Shown here piece by piece: positions 63,695-64,000 of a DNA stretch of 64,000 nucleotides. The translations under genes were made by a program, and so were the position numbers. Position 1 is the stretch's first letter, and each line of letters starts with the position of its first letter. Below the pieces are notes generated by a model. It saw only the letters and a program-made list of their open reading frames with translations. It did no database searches and had not been told where the DNA came from. The stretch lies in the NCBI GenBank assembly GCA_001970955.1, contig MPUH01000243.1:1-64000 (forward strand). The letters are read 5' to 3'. The stretch comes from Stentor coeruleus. Lineage: Eukaryota > Ciliophora > Heterotrichea > Heterotrichida > Stentoridae.

Positions 63695-64000
63695 ATGGGA
63701 AAGAGAATTCGCAGAAAAAACTTGAAAAAACCGAAGAGCATATGTAGCAAAGAGCCTGCTAATGAGGTGACATTTTTTGTGACAAACGTTGAAAACATTT
63801 ATACTGAAGAAGATAATGAAGGACAGAAACTTGCTAAACAGATAAAAGAAAGTATTAATGAAATATACACAGAACATATAAATGATCTTGAACAAAGGAA
63901 ACAGAAAAGACTTGAATGTAGAGTTCCGACTGATTTTTTTCAGCCTTATAATCTTGTTGTGAATTCAACTTATCAGCTAAAGATCAAGAACCAAATACAA
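63695..64000 (+). CDS. Gene running off the right edge, unrecognised
   Basis: From the ATG at 63695 the frame is open for all 102 codons to the window end. The N-terminus is basic (MGKRIRRKNLKKPKS), followed by a mixed segment (VTFFVTNVENIYTEEDNEGQ), a helical charged stretch (KQIKESINEIYTEHINDLEQ) and VPTDFFQPYNLVV. Gly2 is present but the next residues are not typical for myristoylation. Too little is visible to name a family. Confidence 0.7.
   Translation, partial: MGKRIRRKNLKKPKSICSKEPANEVTFFVTNVENIYTEEDNEGQKLAKQIKESINEIYTEHINDLEQRKQKRLECRVPTDFFQPYNLVVNSTYQLKIKNQIQ

Noticed and set aside
63638-63895. 85-codon minus-strand frame at the right edge
   Set aside because: It is antisense to the right-edge gene, whose frame is open for 102 codons with protein-like composition.
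1-64000. tRNA, rRNA, snRNA or telomere repeats
   Set aside because: No T-arm-like GGTTCGANTCC with a matching acceptor, no rRNA-like stretch and no telomere-type tandem repeat was seen by eye. A covariance search would be more sensitive.

Overview
The window looks like macronuclear DNA of a heterotrich ciliate, most likely Stentor or a close relative. It is AT-rich and gene-dense. Proteins read in the standard code, and TAA, TAG and TGA all serve as true stops. Fourteen introns can be placed by rejoining broken reading frames, and every one is exactly 15 nt, GT...AG, with an A at position 10. Fifteen-nucleotide introns with the standard code are a Stentor hallmark. Blepharisma has similar introns but reads TGA as Trp, which does not fit here. 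The species call is an inference; a similarity search would settle it. I saw no mobile element, viral element, CRISPR array, tRNA or rRNA.

Layout. 1-14 kb: the 3' end of a serine carboxypeptidase, then a very tight cluster of UFD1, TFIIE-beta and HSBP1. After these come a PGPG-repeat (SHIPPO/ODF3-like) protein, a divergent importin-alpha, a TGS1-like protein with a degraded active site, a secreted Cys-rich protein, a START-like protein, a p24 cargo receptor, an ankyrin protein, ODR4 and a MORN protein. 14-27 kb: an RBR E3 ligase, a RING-TRAF-ZZ-ZZ-FW fusion, a pseudokinase-LRR protein, coiled-coil proteins and a CK1-like kinase. 27-28 kb: a decayed, 3'-truncated copy of coatomer delta beside a 60-bp tandem duplication. 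28-42 kb: small basic ciliate-specific proteins, a Cys-rich membrane protein with a cytoplasmic RING, and a sugar transporter. 41-51 kb: PP2C, a CDPK, a mitochondrial protein, a tandemly duplicated four-TM protein and a 1160-residue IQ protein. 51-64 kb: an 8-kb BEACH-WD40 gene, a dead dual-specificity phosphatase, a coiled-coil protein, an 85-residue mitochondrial protein with two introns, and a gene running off the right edge.

There are no operons. Recurring themes are ubiquitin and protein quality control (UFD1, RBR ligase, RING-TRAF-ZZ-FW, membrane RING), calcium and phosphorylation signalling (CDPK, CK1, PP2C, plus a pseudokinase and a pseudophosphatase), cytoskeleton and cilia (PGPG, MORN, IQ and coiled-coil proteins) and membrane traffic (p24, ODR4, BEACH, the delta-COP relic). 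Several proteins begin MGCC, MGCG, MGSC or MGNY, as expected for N-myristoylation and often palmitoylation.

Two genome-level patterns stand out. Introns are an invariant 3n length with a fixed A10. Intergenic DNA also has strong strand asymmetry: 5' flanks are C-rich and G-poor on the sense strand, 3' flanks are the reverse, and the bias can flip inside a single ORF.
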